Notes: a model not told the origin generated them from the sequence alone. Shown: positions 49,925 to 63,800, counted from the stretch's first letter. The stretch is DNA of 64,000 nucleotides from Nymphalis io (GCF_905147045.1 NC_065918.1:6448001-6512000); one strand, 5' to 3'. Translations and numbers: made by a program.

Positions 49925-50880
49925 TCGCACTCCTCGCTAGTGCGTACAGTAGCGCGAGGCCATCCCGGCTGCCACCATCCGCAGGGCCGTCTGAAATAGG
50001 ACACGCAAGACCTCCCTCATCGAACCCCACATCCACGTGGATGGGACCATGACGGTTTCACAATAGGAGACTACGGCCCTCCACGCTGATTTCCTTCTGA
50101 CATTGCCGACACGATTGCTCGCAGGGGAGGTCTTATCCGACCTTGCGGACCCGGATCTGCCTCTTCGCGCTCTACGCTGGGCATGCCCCCAACATATGCT
50201 AGGCGCTTCGCATCTACGATGTTCACCTCTCAAATTTTTCTCCCATTGCCAGCACCAACGTGTCTTCTGCTTAACAAACGACGCTGACATATTCAGGGAG
50301 AGTGACGCGTAGGACTGCGTTATACGCGATGTTCCACAAGATAGGCTCCAAAACTGATCCCCACGAAACTCCACAATGCATCTCTACCCGGGTCCTCGTA
50401 CCGTCTTGCTCCATACACAAGACGTATCTATCAAGTAAGGAGCCACCGACGAATGCCTGCAGGTTAGGGCACACGAGTGTAATACACCCCCCTTATAGCA
50501 TCCCAGGGCAAAGACTGGACACGCAAGATCGCGTCAACGCAGTCGAACGGCCCTGCTGGAAGCCGAACTGGCATTGAGCCTGATCAGAGCTGACACACGA
50601 CAAATGCCCACATAGACGAAAAGCGACCATTCGCTCAAAAAGCTTGCCAGCCTCGTCCAGTAGACATATCGGACGGTATGCAAGGAGAGATTCTGTAACC
50701 CTTTCTTTCTTCGAAAGAAACAAATTCGCCTCCTTCCAGACCTTGGGAAACGTGGCAGGACGGAGGTAGCTGTTGAACAGCCGCCTCAGCCTACACCCCA
50801 ATAAAGCTAAAGCTAACATCAACGCCCGCCCCGGAGGCCATTGCTATTACTTCACCTAACCTAACGCCGAAAAGCCGAGG
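49925..50880 (-). mobile_element. R1-like LINE, reverse transcriptase fragment
   Basis: Minus-strand frames: FPKVWKEANLFLSKKERVTE, YRPICLLDEAGKLFERMVAF, QFGFQQGRSTAL, then in a shifted frame CGVSWGSVLEPILWNIAYNA and LPEYVSVVC. These are finger and palm motifs of a non-LTR reverse transcriptase (the YRPIxLLxxxGKLxE and GxPQGSxLxPxLW blocks). The second block has S-W for P-Q and the catalytic YADD is out of frame. GC-rich like its relatives; dead. Confidence 0.88.
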
Positions 50881-50889
50881 GATAGCTCT

Positions 50890-51715
50890 CTATTAAATAC
50901 CATCTGAAAATGATTTTATATTGTATAAAACTAAAAACACACTTGATGAACAATTTGGACATAGTTATTACTTCTTTTATTTAGAATATTATTAAACTAA
51001 AATTAATTAAAAAATCTTTGTCAGTAGTTGATCTCTTCTCAACGTTACATACAGATATAATATCGTTAGAACGATTCGCCAAATAAATGATTTGTGATGT
51101 TTTATTAACTAAAAAAACATCACACAACAACCAAGTATTAATTACGTAATATGTATAAAAAATAAAAATAAAAAAATATGAAATGTAAATTTTTGCAATA
51201 AGCCAAATCTTCACAAACATGAAACTTTTGTGGGTGGGCAGCGGGTGACAGCCCTCTTACTATTAAGTTTAATTACTCGGAAATTGATAATTATTGGGTT
51301 TCCCAGGCCCTCTCCATAATAAAATCCTGGGTCTATTTCTTTTGACCTCTGTGTAAGATACCTCCAGGTAATGGTAATTTTGACTATAAACGTTTAGATC
51401 AGATTTATTTCGGTAAGTTTAACAAGTACAACACGGCTTTCGTCCCATCATCTGTGCCGTCAGATCTATGATTTTATAAATAAAGCTAACTTATTATGTT
51501 AAAAGTACTTTTAACCGCGTTGCCGGGCAAAATTACTTTTGTAAAGATCTAATGTAATAACTTCATGATATATTTTGTAATGTATAGGTCTAATAAGATA
51601 TTAGTAAACAGATAGGTATGAGTGAGTAGCAATTATATTATCTTTGTATATAGAAATGATACGTACGAGCAAGGGTATATTACATGAGTCTCGAAGAATC
51701 GCGTGTTTAATAATA
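50890..51715. other. AT-rich upstream region of the ABCB gene
   Basis: No repeat or exon recognised; may hold regulatory sites. Confidence 0.4.
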
Positions 51716-51763
51716 GAGTATCGGCCGCGCAAGCCGCCTGAATCTCCGCGAGTTCATTAAAAT

Positions 51764-51769
51764 TCAGTT
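51764..51769 (+). promoter_or_regulatory. Possible initiator (TCAGTT) of the ABCB gene
   Basis: An arthropod-type initiator motif 72 bases before the ATG, directly after a small CG-rich patch (51720-51755) in otherwise AT-rich DNA. No TATA box at the right spacing and no clear downstream element. Placement is an inference. Confidence 0.25.
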
Positions 51770-51837
51770 GTTACTCTGGCAACAAACGCAAGAATATTAT
51801 CAGATGTAACGTACACGGAAAATATAGCGCTACAACT

Positions 51838-51863
51838 ATGACGAACAAAAAGAAATTAACTCA
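51838..51863 (+). CDS. ABCB1-like: ABCB exon 1 (start codon)
   Basis: ATG with A at -3, encoding MTNKKKLT plus two bases of a Gln codon, then donor GTAAGTG. The cytoplasmic N-terminus is lysine-rich, as often in ABCB proteins. Exon 2 completes the codon in frame. No nearer alternative start was found. An ATGTAA start-stop pair sits 34 bases upstream. Confidence 0.6.
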
Positions 51864-54800
51864 GTAAGTGTGTTTCATATTAAAATTAGATTAAATATAA
51901 AAACAATAGTAGTTATTTTGTTAAAATAGTACAGAAGCTACGCGATTTTTAAAACAGTGTTTAAAAATAATAATAATACAATATAACAATATCTTAAGCG
52001 ACAATGCATATTGAAAAGAAATCGTTATATATATGTTTAATAATTTTCACTGTCCTAGCTTTTGCGACATAAGTGTGTACCTATTTTTCTTTACTGCTGA
52101 CATAAAAATTTTTATTTAATGTAAGTGTTCCATGTTATATTTATAAAGTAATAGTGAAATTTTATTACAATATACGTATATATTAAAAAAAAAAAAAGCT
52201 TTGTGTCTTTAACTTGTAATTTCATGATGGATGAACGAAATACATGTTTGTTTTTTGGAGATTTAGTCTTAAATATTGCATTCAGTATTTTGTGAAATCC
52301 ATTTTCCCAATAATGAAAATAAATGATTATTGTACACTTTTTGTTCTTAATAATATTTTCCGGCGATAATAAATAACACTTGTAGTATCGTGTTCGCGGA
52401 GTACAATAATAGTGTCATTTTAAGTAAAATAGGCCTCCTCTCCCTTTTGCGGAGAAGGTTAATAATATAATAGATTAATTATATGCGGCCTACCTAGGAG
52501 TATAAAAGTCGCAGGTTCGATTCAAACCTCTTGAACATTTGTTTCTTTTAGTATTACCCTTAGTTGGAAAAAAAATTGAAATATTAGTTGTGATTCGAAG
52601 TCAAGGATTAAAAATAAATTGTAATGTAATTAGTTTCCATAATTGTCTGTTCGGATATTTTCCTACGGTTTTTTTATGAGTTCGGAGATAACATATGTTT
52701 CTTGTATGTATATAACTTATCATTGTTGTGTACACATAGAATATCAGTTGTCAAAATTAATTTTTCATTCAAACTAAAAAAATAGTATATTATTTATTTG
52801 TTTTAAACTTATAGTATGTCCATATAATATTTTTAGTTACAATTTTCTTAACCCTATGTTAGTATTGCACAATTTATAACAATAATAAGTATTACTGGTA
52901 GACTAATAATTTTATTTTTAAATATAAACGGTTAATATTTTGATTGGATTATACCGTTCAAATAAACGACCCGATTACATTCAAATATCTTTCACTATTA
53001 AATAAATTTTACTACATTTTTTACAGAAAATCGCCAGAAGACGAACCAGACTTAAAGTTGTCATATTTCCAAATTGTAAGTAAATTGAAAAATAGCTATT
53101 GTTATCTTTATTATATTAAGAACAATAGGGAGTAGCAGGCTGCCAACAGGGAACATTGGAGATCCACTATTAAAGCGAGGATCCAAGAATTTGAAGTGAG
53201 TCGCATCGCTGAGCTTGACGCCAGAAGCGCCCAGTTGCAAGCCCGACCACCCGCGGCAATCAACTACAATTATATCAATGGAGTGCTCACATGCCCGCTA
53301 TGCGGGAGGATCATCAGTTAGAAGATTGGCTACATAAACCACATGCGAGCACATGAACGACACCATGCAGGGAGTTGAAGCGGTCGCCGTGGCCGAAATT
53401 GGTCGGGAGAGTATTATTATTAAGGACAATATAAAAATATATTAATTTATATGTTAATTTACTAGTTATATGTAATATATGATAAATATTAAATATGTAT
53501 GTAATGTAAATGTATATTTCTTTTGCTTGAGATTTGAGTGGATTGCAGTTTCGCTACGGAACATGCTCGGAAGTGCTAGCTACAATCGTCGGTATATTTG
53601 CGGGTCTACTCAGCGGAGGCGGCGTTTGCTACAACCTGGTACAGTTTGGCGAATTAAGCACAGCTTTTGTAGAACGAACAGCTCAGCAGGATCAACTATC
53701 GAGCTACATGCCTCTTTCCAGTTTTTTTGGAGGAGGGCGAAGGCTGTAAGTCGTTTTAAAATAACTAATTGTTATATTAAAAGACCAAATTAAATAGCAC
53801 ATGATGACAGAATACACAAGTGCAGTTAGCCTCAAAAATGTATAAGTATAGAAACAATTAATACATTATATTTGATCTAAATTCTATTTATTAATAATAT
53901 TCATTAGAATCAATTAAACATGAATGATGAAGCAGATCGTTCCTAATAATCTAGGCAATTGATGCCATCTGTACTCACTTCAGTCATTTCAAGGCTACAT
54001 ATTGCTTTAAATTATTATCAACTGATAAGCTAACCAACCAACATAATTATTGCGAATATGAATTTTATTTTTCTTGTAAATTAAAATAAATTATAAATGT
54101 TAAGGTAAACTGGAACTATAATATATTTATTATAATATTTTTTATTTTTTTATTCAGATGTAATGCTTCGAATGAAGAAAATATGAAAGCCCTCGTAGAG
54201 GATGCAACTGCGATGGCCATAGGAATGTTCATTAGTATTGCAATATCCCTAATATTGTGCATGCTCTCTGTATCTCTTATAAGCTGGAGCGCCTTACGGC
54301 AGGTACATAGTAGTACTTTAATTAATATAATATCAATATATTTGTTGATTTTGTAAATTAAGCTTGTGTTTAAATAGCGCTTGTAATGTATTGTGTGTTG
54401 TAAATCGCGAAAGTTAGATGGCATTCGAATGTTGTTATTGTTGATACCTACTCGTACGTTTGAACACAATTCTCTACGATAGTTTTGCGCAACTGTAAAC
54501 AAAATTAATTGTCTTGATTGACGACCTTGTCTCAGATTGTCTCTGAAGTTTTACGATTACAATTTCAACAAATTGTTAATATTATATAAGTCAATATTAT
54601 TTTTATATAAAGATACAATTACATAACAAAACTGTTAAGTCATATGTATTTTAAAAATAAACAGGCTTAATGCATTAAGCCTCTTTAATTTTATGTAATT
54701 ATTTAAAGAATATACAATGAAAATAAAAAAATTAAACTAAAATAATAACGAATTATAAAGACATACAAATACAAATTATAGAAAAAACACGTCATCCAGA

Positions 54801-57800
54801 AGATTGTCCTGTGGCATTGTATCCAGGAGGCTGGCACTATTCCCTCTCTGAACCGCTAAAATTCGTTTTTTAATCTCTTAAAGTTCTATTATATTTGAAA
54901 AATAGTTGAAACTTTAATTTTAAGTATGACAAATCAATATTTTTTTATTTTATTTAATTCTGTTTTGAATAAAATTACATAAACTTTATCAACCTGATAG
55001 CTTTTAATTTTTAAGGTCTTGCAGGTTTTGCAAGGTCTGAATCCGAGATGACCTAGTGGTTAGAACGCGTAAATCTTAACCGCTGATCGTGGGTTTAAAC
55101 CCGGGCAAGCACCACTGAATTTTCATGTGCTTAATTTATGTTTATAATTTATCTCGTGCTTGACGGTGAAGTAAAACATCGTGAGGAAACCTGCATGTGT
55201 CTAATTTCATTGAAATTCTGCCACATGTGTATTCTACCAACCCGCATTAGAGCAGCGTGGTGGAATAAGCTCAAAACCTTCTCAATAGGGAGAGGAGACC
55301 TATCAGACTGTTCTGTTACTGTTTGCAAGGCTTAAAAGTTATTTTTTATAGTTTTTCTTTCAAAACTTTGACTTTTTTTTAAACTTAAGATTCTTTGGCT
55401 CACATTTAATATCACGTATCTCATCCCCGGCGGTGATGGAAAACAAAGTGCGGGAGCCTACATGTGTCGGATGAAAATCTACCACATGTGTACAAATCTT
55501 TTCCTTAAAAGTAGAGGAGGCTTTAGGCCAGCATTAGGGCAGGCTTTTACTTTATTTTTTTAAGCTTAAATCCATGATATAATTTTTTCATAAATTGATA
55601 AAAAAAAAAAAGTGTTCTTAAAAAGCTTCATTTTCTTTCTTTCTTTAGATCACAAGAATACGGCTACTATTTCTAAAATCTGTTTTGCGCCAAGACATGG
55701 CGTGGTTTGACACAGACAATGAATTTAATTTGGCGTCTAAAATGTCTGAGTAAGTAAACCTTTTTCATATACAGTATACAAATATTAAATCAATAATGAA
55801 CCGTTATGTTTAAAAAAAACATGATTCGCACTATATTTCAACTTTTCAACAAAAAATACTGGTGTGCATCATCAAATTTGTATATAATAAATTGCAATAC
55901 TTATTACAAAAAGAGCTACAATTATGAGTACATATTTCGTATTTCAGTATAAGCCACCAACCAACCATGAATATTCTCTGCTAACGGGAAAACTAACTGG
56001 GAACTAACTTTTACCAATCAATCTTTACTGAAATTATGACGAGTTCAATTAAAAACCTCCGTATTTCTTTACAGGAATATGATGAAGCTCAAAGAAGGAA
56101 TGGGGGAGAAACTCGGCGTGGTTTCAAACCTGATCGGAACGGCTATAATCTGTCTCTGTCAGAGTTTTCCAATGGGCTGGGAATTAACTCTCGCGTGCGT
56201 TAGTGTTGTACCATTCTCAATAGCAGCGTCGGTCGTTTTATCTAACGTAAGCATTTATGAAGTGATATTAAACGACATTATCATAAAACAATTTGCGTAA
56301 TGAATAAAATCTATATTAATATTAAATCCGGGTAGCCCACTTCATCGTTCGCCTCATTTCGTTATGTATTTGATTTATTGTTATTGATGTTCCAAGAAAA
56401 CATCGTTAAAACTAAATGCATGTATTTATGAATTAATAAATTTAGATTATCAACTTCAACGTTATAAATATTTATTATTAATTAACACAGTTTTTTTGGT
56501 GCTGAGGTCACTTTATTTATTTGTTATATGTGTAAATATATTGTTTTTTTTAATTATTGTATAATTGCACGTTTACTGTTTTCAGTATCAAACTAAATCT
56601 TCAATTCGAGAAATGGAATCTTACAGCCAAGCTGGAAAGCAAGCGGAAGAAGTTCTTAAATCAATAAAAACCGTAGCCGCGTTTGGGGGAGAAAATAAGG
56701 AAGTTGATAGGTTAAATTAATAAATGTCTATAAATTTATCAAATAAAAAATAATTAAAGTTACTTTCTTAGAATACCTACTCAATTTTTCTAATAGTTTT
56801 GTAAATAAGTGACCGCTCGTGAATGTCCCACGGTTAAGCGAAAGCCTCTGAACTTTTTAAAGCGAGGAGTTTGAAACCATACGTGTAAGAATTTCTCCAT
56901 ATATGTAGGTTTTCTCACGATCCTTCATCGAAGGGGCAAGCTCAATTATTAACGCAAATTAGAAAAAACGCGATCTTCTGTTAATATGACCTGGTGGGTA
57001 CATCAACTGCCAAAACGCCTGGATTTTTTTTAACTTTGTAACTATGTTTAACATTTTTATGTAACTCGAGTAACGTTCTATTATATTAATAAGTTATACA
57101 TTTCATTTATATCTACATATAAATAATTGTAGGCAATACAGTTGTTCTGTTTGTTAACTGACTTTCTTTTTTTTCTTATTTGGTATCTATTGACGAGCAT
57201 TAATGTTACCAATTCACAATATTGGAAAAAAGGTAGGAAAAATGTGTGCGGAGCGTGCAAATTCATATATGTTCTAATCCAACTTTCAATATTAATATAT
57301 GGTCGAAATCCGACCACTGTGCAAACACAAATTATTATTTATTGTATTCTTACAATTAGATAATTAATATCTTTATTAAATACTATTACTTATTGAAATA
57401 TAATTTAATAGTGCTTTTGTAACTTCCAGATATCGCCGCCTATTAGATCCCGCGGAATTATATGGCCGGAAACGTGGACTATACACTGGATTAGGCACAG
57501 GTTTTAATTGGGTACTCACATACTCCCTTAACGCTATCGGTTTGACGTATGGCGCGAGGCTTGTTCTCATTGACGCCGACAAACCGACTGACGAGCGAAA
57601 ATATCTCGTCGGTGTGGTATTCAGCGTTAGTATATTTGAACAAGTTCAATTACACGTTTGGTACTATATGTGAGTTTTTCGTTACAAATTTTCAATATTT
57701 TATAGATTCTCTTCTGCGTCTACATGGCTACGCAGTCAATTACTTTCTGTGTTCCTCATGCGGAGATGTTTGCTGCTGCTCGCGGAGCAGCTGCTAGTAT

Positions 57801-60800
57801 ATTTAACCTGCTCGACAGAACACCTCAAATAGATGCTCTTGACAAGGGAGGGGTATCGCCCAGGCGAGTCTTGGGAGAGATCACACTTGAAGATGTGCAC
57901 TTCAGTTATCCGTCGAGACCTAATGTTAAAGTAAAATATATTTGAATGTTTTTTATTCTAGGTTAAATTTGGGAAAAAAACATACATATGATAAGATACT
58001 TCATGTACATAAATATATGGTATTTTTAAGATTATATCAAATTGAGCAATATAAGAGGTATATGAAATTAGTAGGTAGTTAGGTAGTGCTCTGTGCACTA
58101 TGTTGTTGCTATTTTCTTTTATAAAAAAATTTTCTTTAAAATTAAATATTTAAAAAAGACATATATATATGAACATTTCAAAAATGGGTACTTATCATAA
58201 CAAAAATGTTTACAGTACTATTATGACACTATGCTCTAATCATAAGGTTTATTCTTTAATTTAGTGTCATGTCTATATAAAAATCGATATGATATTGCAC
58301 AATATTTAAATAATTTATTTTCCGTTATGTGAACTGTTCTTGTAGGTTCTGCAAGGGATCTCCTTGCACATTAAAGCTGGTGAATGCGTTGCACTTGTAG
58401 GCTCTTCAGGTTGTGGAAAATCTACAATACTTCAACTTTTGCAAAGATTATATGATCCACTTCTTGGTGTAGTGAAACTTGATGGGAAAAACGTCAAAAA
58501 TTTAAACCTGTGCTGGCTTCGATCATCTTTGGGTAAATAATTGAGCTTATTTTTAAAATTAATTTTCTTAATTTTCACACTAATGTATAAAAGCTTTTGA
58601 ATTATGTATAAAAAGTAATACCTTTAATTAAGCGTGAATATATATTATTTGTGAGTTATTTAGGTGTGGTGGGTCAAGAACCGGTGCTATTCCGAGGAAC
58701 GATTCATGACAATATAGCTATAGGCAGTCCGGAGGCTACTCGAGAGGATGTTCAAAGAGTGGCTGACATAGCATATGCACATGATTTTATTACTCATCTT
58801 CCTAATGTGAGTGTTATAGAGACAAATAATATAATTTAAACAAAAATAAAATAAGGGAATTTTTAGTATAATAAAATATGTTTTTTTTTTATTTAATTGA
58901 AAGGGTTACGATACTGTTATTGGAGAGAGAGGAGCGTCACTCTCTGGTGGCCAAAAGCAACGCATTGCGATCGCTCGCTCTCTATTACGAGAGCCAGCAG
59001 TGCTTCTACTGGATGAGGCGACATCTGCACTTGATAATCAGTCTGAGCGCCAAGTGCAAGCTGCATTGGATAGGGCTAGTGAAGGAAGAACCACGCTCAT
59101 GGTTTCGCATAGGTATTTAATTTCGTAATATGTTTTCTTAATCCTGAATGAATTCACTTTCATTAAAACCCTAGCGACTCTAAAGTAATAATCTTATTTA
59201 AAAATGCGATACAGTCAATAAAATCATTACAGTATTGGACAATACTTACTTAAGACAAGCTTCTTCCCGGTTCCACCCTCATCAAACGCTCATTCTCCGC
59301 CTTCATCTTAAAAAGACTAGAGATTGGCAGTAGTAGCCACTTACCATCAGATGTTTTATTTGACCTTTTAGAAACAACAAAAATAAATAAATGTCTAGTT
59401 TACAAATCTAAATATTTATTAAGATAAAGGTCTCCAGTTTCCTTTAATCTTTGTTCAAGAAGTTTATGATTATTTATTTAAATAATATTATCACATTTTT
59501 TAGATTATCAACTATAGTAAATGCTGATCGTATTATTTGTATGGACCAAGGAGTGATCGTCGAACAAGGAACTCATGAAGAGCTCATGAAAGCTAAAGGT
59601 AAATATCATTGATCAATTGTTATTACACATTATTTTCATGATATTTTTCTAAACAACAATATTGTGCGTGTTTAGGATTTTATTATAAACTTGTAACAAC
59701 TGGAAATGAGAATAAGGAACCTGATGTGATAGAAACTTTGCCTGAAGAAGAGAATGGAGATGTTGACGTTGGAGATTTAGCTGTTGTATCCAGGACAGAA
59801 GTTAAACGACGATCAACAAGAAGATTGGTTAGACATCATTCTACAAAAAGAGGTATTTTACTTCTATTATAATTCTAATACATTAGGTCCTTACATATGA
59901 AATTGGCGTTTTGCACGGGAGGAATATAAAGTCTTTTTTTTTTGTAAAATAAGTTTAATTAATCAAAGTATGCACCGTTGTTATCTATGCACTTTTACCA
60001 TCTCATAGGTAGTTCATTGATCCTTTTACTAAAAAAACCATGGGGGTTGAAAATCAATAAATTCTTTGAAAGCGGTTTGGACTGCCGCATCGGAGTTGAA
60101 TTTTTTTCCTTGTAAGAAGTTGTCCAAATTCCGGAAAAAATGGTAATCTGTTGGAGCAAGGTCGGGGGAGTACGGTGGATGTCGCAGACATTCCAATTGT
60201 AGCTCATTTAACTTAGTGGTTGTTTGTTGTGCAGTGTGCGGTCTTGCGTTGTCGTGAAGCAGCAGTGGCCTACAGCGATTGACCAATCTCGGTTGTTTAG
60301 CAGCTAATTCTTCCTTTATGGTTTGCAGCTGCTGCAAATAGATATCTGCCGTAATCGTTTGGCCAGATTTTAGAAAGCTGTAGTGAACGACACCGGTGCT
60401 AGTCCACCAAACACTCACAAGTAACTTTTTCTGAGTCAATTTTCGTTTAGGGCAGGATTTGGCTGGGTCTCCAGGGTTCAGCCATATTGCGACGATGCGT
60501 CGGTTGAGTAAAGTAACACAGCAGTCGACGCGTGTTTGCAACTTCGATTCACTCAATTCATGAGGTACCCATCGTTCAAGTTTTTTTACTTTCCCGATTT
60601 GCTTCAAGTGGATTAATAGTTTTATTACTTACCCCACTGCCTGCAGCTATCTCTGAAGAGATTTGTGATGGATCCGCTTCCACAATAGCCTTTAATACTT
60701 CATTTTCCACTTTGGTCTCCGGCCATCCACGGGGCTGGTTCTGGAGGTCGAAAATTCCAGAACAAAAACCTTGAAACAAAAAACGTACCGTGCTTTCTTT

Positions 60801-63800
60801 TGCGACACCAGCGCCGTACACATCATTATTCCTTCGTGCTGTTTCTGCAGCACTGGAGCCACGGTAGAACTCGTACTCGTAAATATACCGATATTTCATG
60901 TTTTCCATTGTGCGGTAATAAGCGACGCCAAAGAAAAAAATAATGAGGAAAAAACAAATGAATGACTGTTTTCAAAACTCAAATGTACCAGCTAAATAAA
61001 TTTATAAATTTGAATTTGGAATTCTTAACCAAAGAGGAGATATTTCAGATCAAAGTGGTCAGTACGACAAAACGCTAATTTCATATGAAAGGACCTAATA
61101 TTATAGATTGTATTATGTATAGAACATTAATCACCCAAAATTTAAAAAGCTCCTACAGTACAGTCACTTAATATAAAACTTTTTTATAAAAAAATCAATA
61201 CGTATATTGTAGAAATTATTTTATTTATTACATAACTATTTTCATCGTAAGATCAATAAAAATCAATCACCAATTTTCGAAACCCTTGGGAGACTTTCCA
61301 GGTAACGTAAAGGTAAACGAACGAAAAACTGGAATACTCTTGCAAAAAAGTACAGTCTATTATATCAAAAATATTTTATAAAATTGACGTACAGTAAATA
61401 ATTTAATTATTATTAATGTTCATTCTTAATTGTCTATTTTTGTTAAGAATCCCACGACTGGATGACACCCCGTGGATCTATAACGTCCGTTATGTCTGCC
61501 GGCCTGCAAAGCTTTGTCTATAACGCTGAATATGATTCTGGAGAAGAAAAGGAAGACGATGAAGTACGTCTCATTTTAAAATATGTATAAACAAAAATTA
61601 GTCTTTAAAAAAACTAGTCACGATAGTTTTACAAATGTAACACATAAACAGTAGAATAGTTATATTAGTATACTATTATTTAAGCCATTTAAATAACGCA
61701 ATATTACTAACTTTGTGACATAAATTTATTTAAATGTTATTGTTATGAAACATGAAAATCCTTACAACAACATACAACCTAACTTTACACCGAATGAAAT
61801 GCGAATCACTTCAACGAGATACAATAGGGTAAGGCTTAAGATATATAATAAAATAAGCCTATGTACTTACACAGAGCTGAGACAACGGGCAAGCGCCACT
61901 GAGTTGTCAAGTATTTAATTTGTATTTATAAATCATCTCGTACTAGAAATGCTTCACATGTGTCCGAAGAAAGTCTGAGACATTTTAAGACAACGAATTA
62001 AACTTTCTCCTTATAACTTTTAATGGTTGTAATTTTTTTGTGTATATTATAAACTTACTTTTGTGTCTACTAGGAAGTAAAACCAGTAAGCGACTGGCAA
62101 CTCTTAAAATTAAACGCACCAGAATGGCCGTATATAGTAATTGGTTCCATTGCTGCATTTGTTCAAGGCTCATGTTTCCCAGTTTTTGCTTTACTATTCG
62201 GATATACTTCAGGGGTATGTTATGAAAAATGATATATTTAATAATATCTATTTGAAGACATTTATTTATTTATTTGTTTATATTTTTAGATATTTGTTTT
62301 GCCTGACCGTAATGATATTATATACTATGCCGACTTCTATTCGGGCATGTTTCTTGTGGTAGCAGCGGTCGCTGGTCTATCAATGTGTCTCCAAAGTACA
62401 ACCTTCACCAACGCTGGACTCAAGATGACTACTCGACTTAGACAACAGTATTTCTCTGCATTACTCAGACAAGTATTTTTATAATTTAATATTATAACAT
62501 ATAATATATATTTTTGATGTCTAAGATTTATGGACGCGCCTTGGGGATAAAATCTACGAATATGGCCCCCTCTCCGCTGCCGCTCTCTACTCCCTTGTAT
62601 ATGCATGACGCGCGTACAAAATACTTCGTTACTATATAATAATAATATAATAAAAAAATTATTTTATTTTATTAATAAAACTATGTCATAACATATTTAT
62701 TTTTTTATAAAAGTATATTCTATTTGAAAAACATTCATCACATGCCAACTTGTTTATTTGCTTTAAGGAAATCGGTTTCTTCGATAAGGATTCTAATACA
62801 GTGGGTGCGTTATGCGCGAGATTAAGTGGTGACGCAGCCGAGGTCCAGGGGGCAACTGGCTTGAGAATTGGACTGATTTTACAGGGAACAAGCTCGGTTG
62901 TTGTTGGATTTATTATGGCTATTTGCTATAATTGGAAACTAACGCTCGTCGGCACTGCCTTCTTACCTCTTGTTAGTATATAAATATTTTATTACTTATT
63001 TATAAGTGAAATTGACGTAACCTCAAGAGCAATTGCAACTTCAAATAGTATAAAGATAAATGAATTGATAACAGTTTGTCTCTAAGTAAGTTTATATTTA
63101 ATGGTACCTATAAACTGCAGTCTGGTTCGTTGGTATACATATTGGTTATATTTAATATTGTCTATCTTGGTTCGTTCGATGGCGTAGTCAACAGAGATTT
63201 TGCCTTCCGCTCCGTGGTTGCAGGTCTAATTCCCGTCCAAAACCTTGGTAAATTTATTAAAATTTTCTATTTATTTTTATACAGCTTACCTTTTTCGGAC
63301 AAAAATATTACAGCATCAGTTTGGACGTTGGCACTTTTTAAATTAACGTGCCTCGAAAAGCAAGAAAAATCCTTGGTTTGTGCCTACACCATCCGACCAC
63401 CACTGTATCAGATTGATCGTCACATCGGAATATTCTAGAGTGGGGGAATAGAGAGAGTGTGCGATTGCGCATGCGCTTGAGAATGTCCACCGTGGCGAAA
63501 ATCAACCGGGAAAAAATCATTATGAAAATATTATTTTTATCAATAAAGTAGTTTACTCTGTGCGGCTTCACCCGTATTAAATATTACGCCGTTAGCTAGC
63601 TAGCTACGCCGTGGCCCGTCGCCCCCGAGAATCGTAGCATGACGTAAAATAAATCTTTCTCAAATTAGGCTATGTGTGACGCAATCTTTTGTTTTAAATC
63701 AAACTGGTAAATAATATAGTCACCGGGTTCAAACAAATCTCAGGGTTTTATAATAGTAATATGGATTCTAAATATTTACTTATGGTACAGAGACATAAGG

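Noticed and set aside
50103..50577. Plus-strand frames of 69 and 91 codons
   Set aside because: Antisense to reverse-transcriptase motifs on the minus strand.
52497..52540. tRNA gene with GGTTCGATTC
   Set aside because: Only a B-box-like element; no matching acceptor stem or A-box at the right distance.
57142..57363. 73-codon plus-strand frame in ABCB intron 7
   Set aside because: Intronic, no family motif; splicing from exon 7 to exon 8 is in phase without it.
59819..59854. Explaining the ABCB frame break by a different donor in exon 14
   Set aside because: Every GT in the exon lies at phase 0 or 2 in the NBD1 frame; none gives the phase 1 needed by exon 15.
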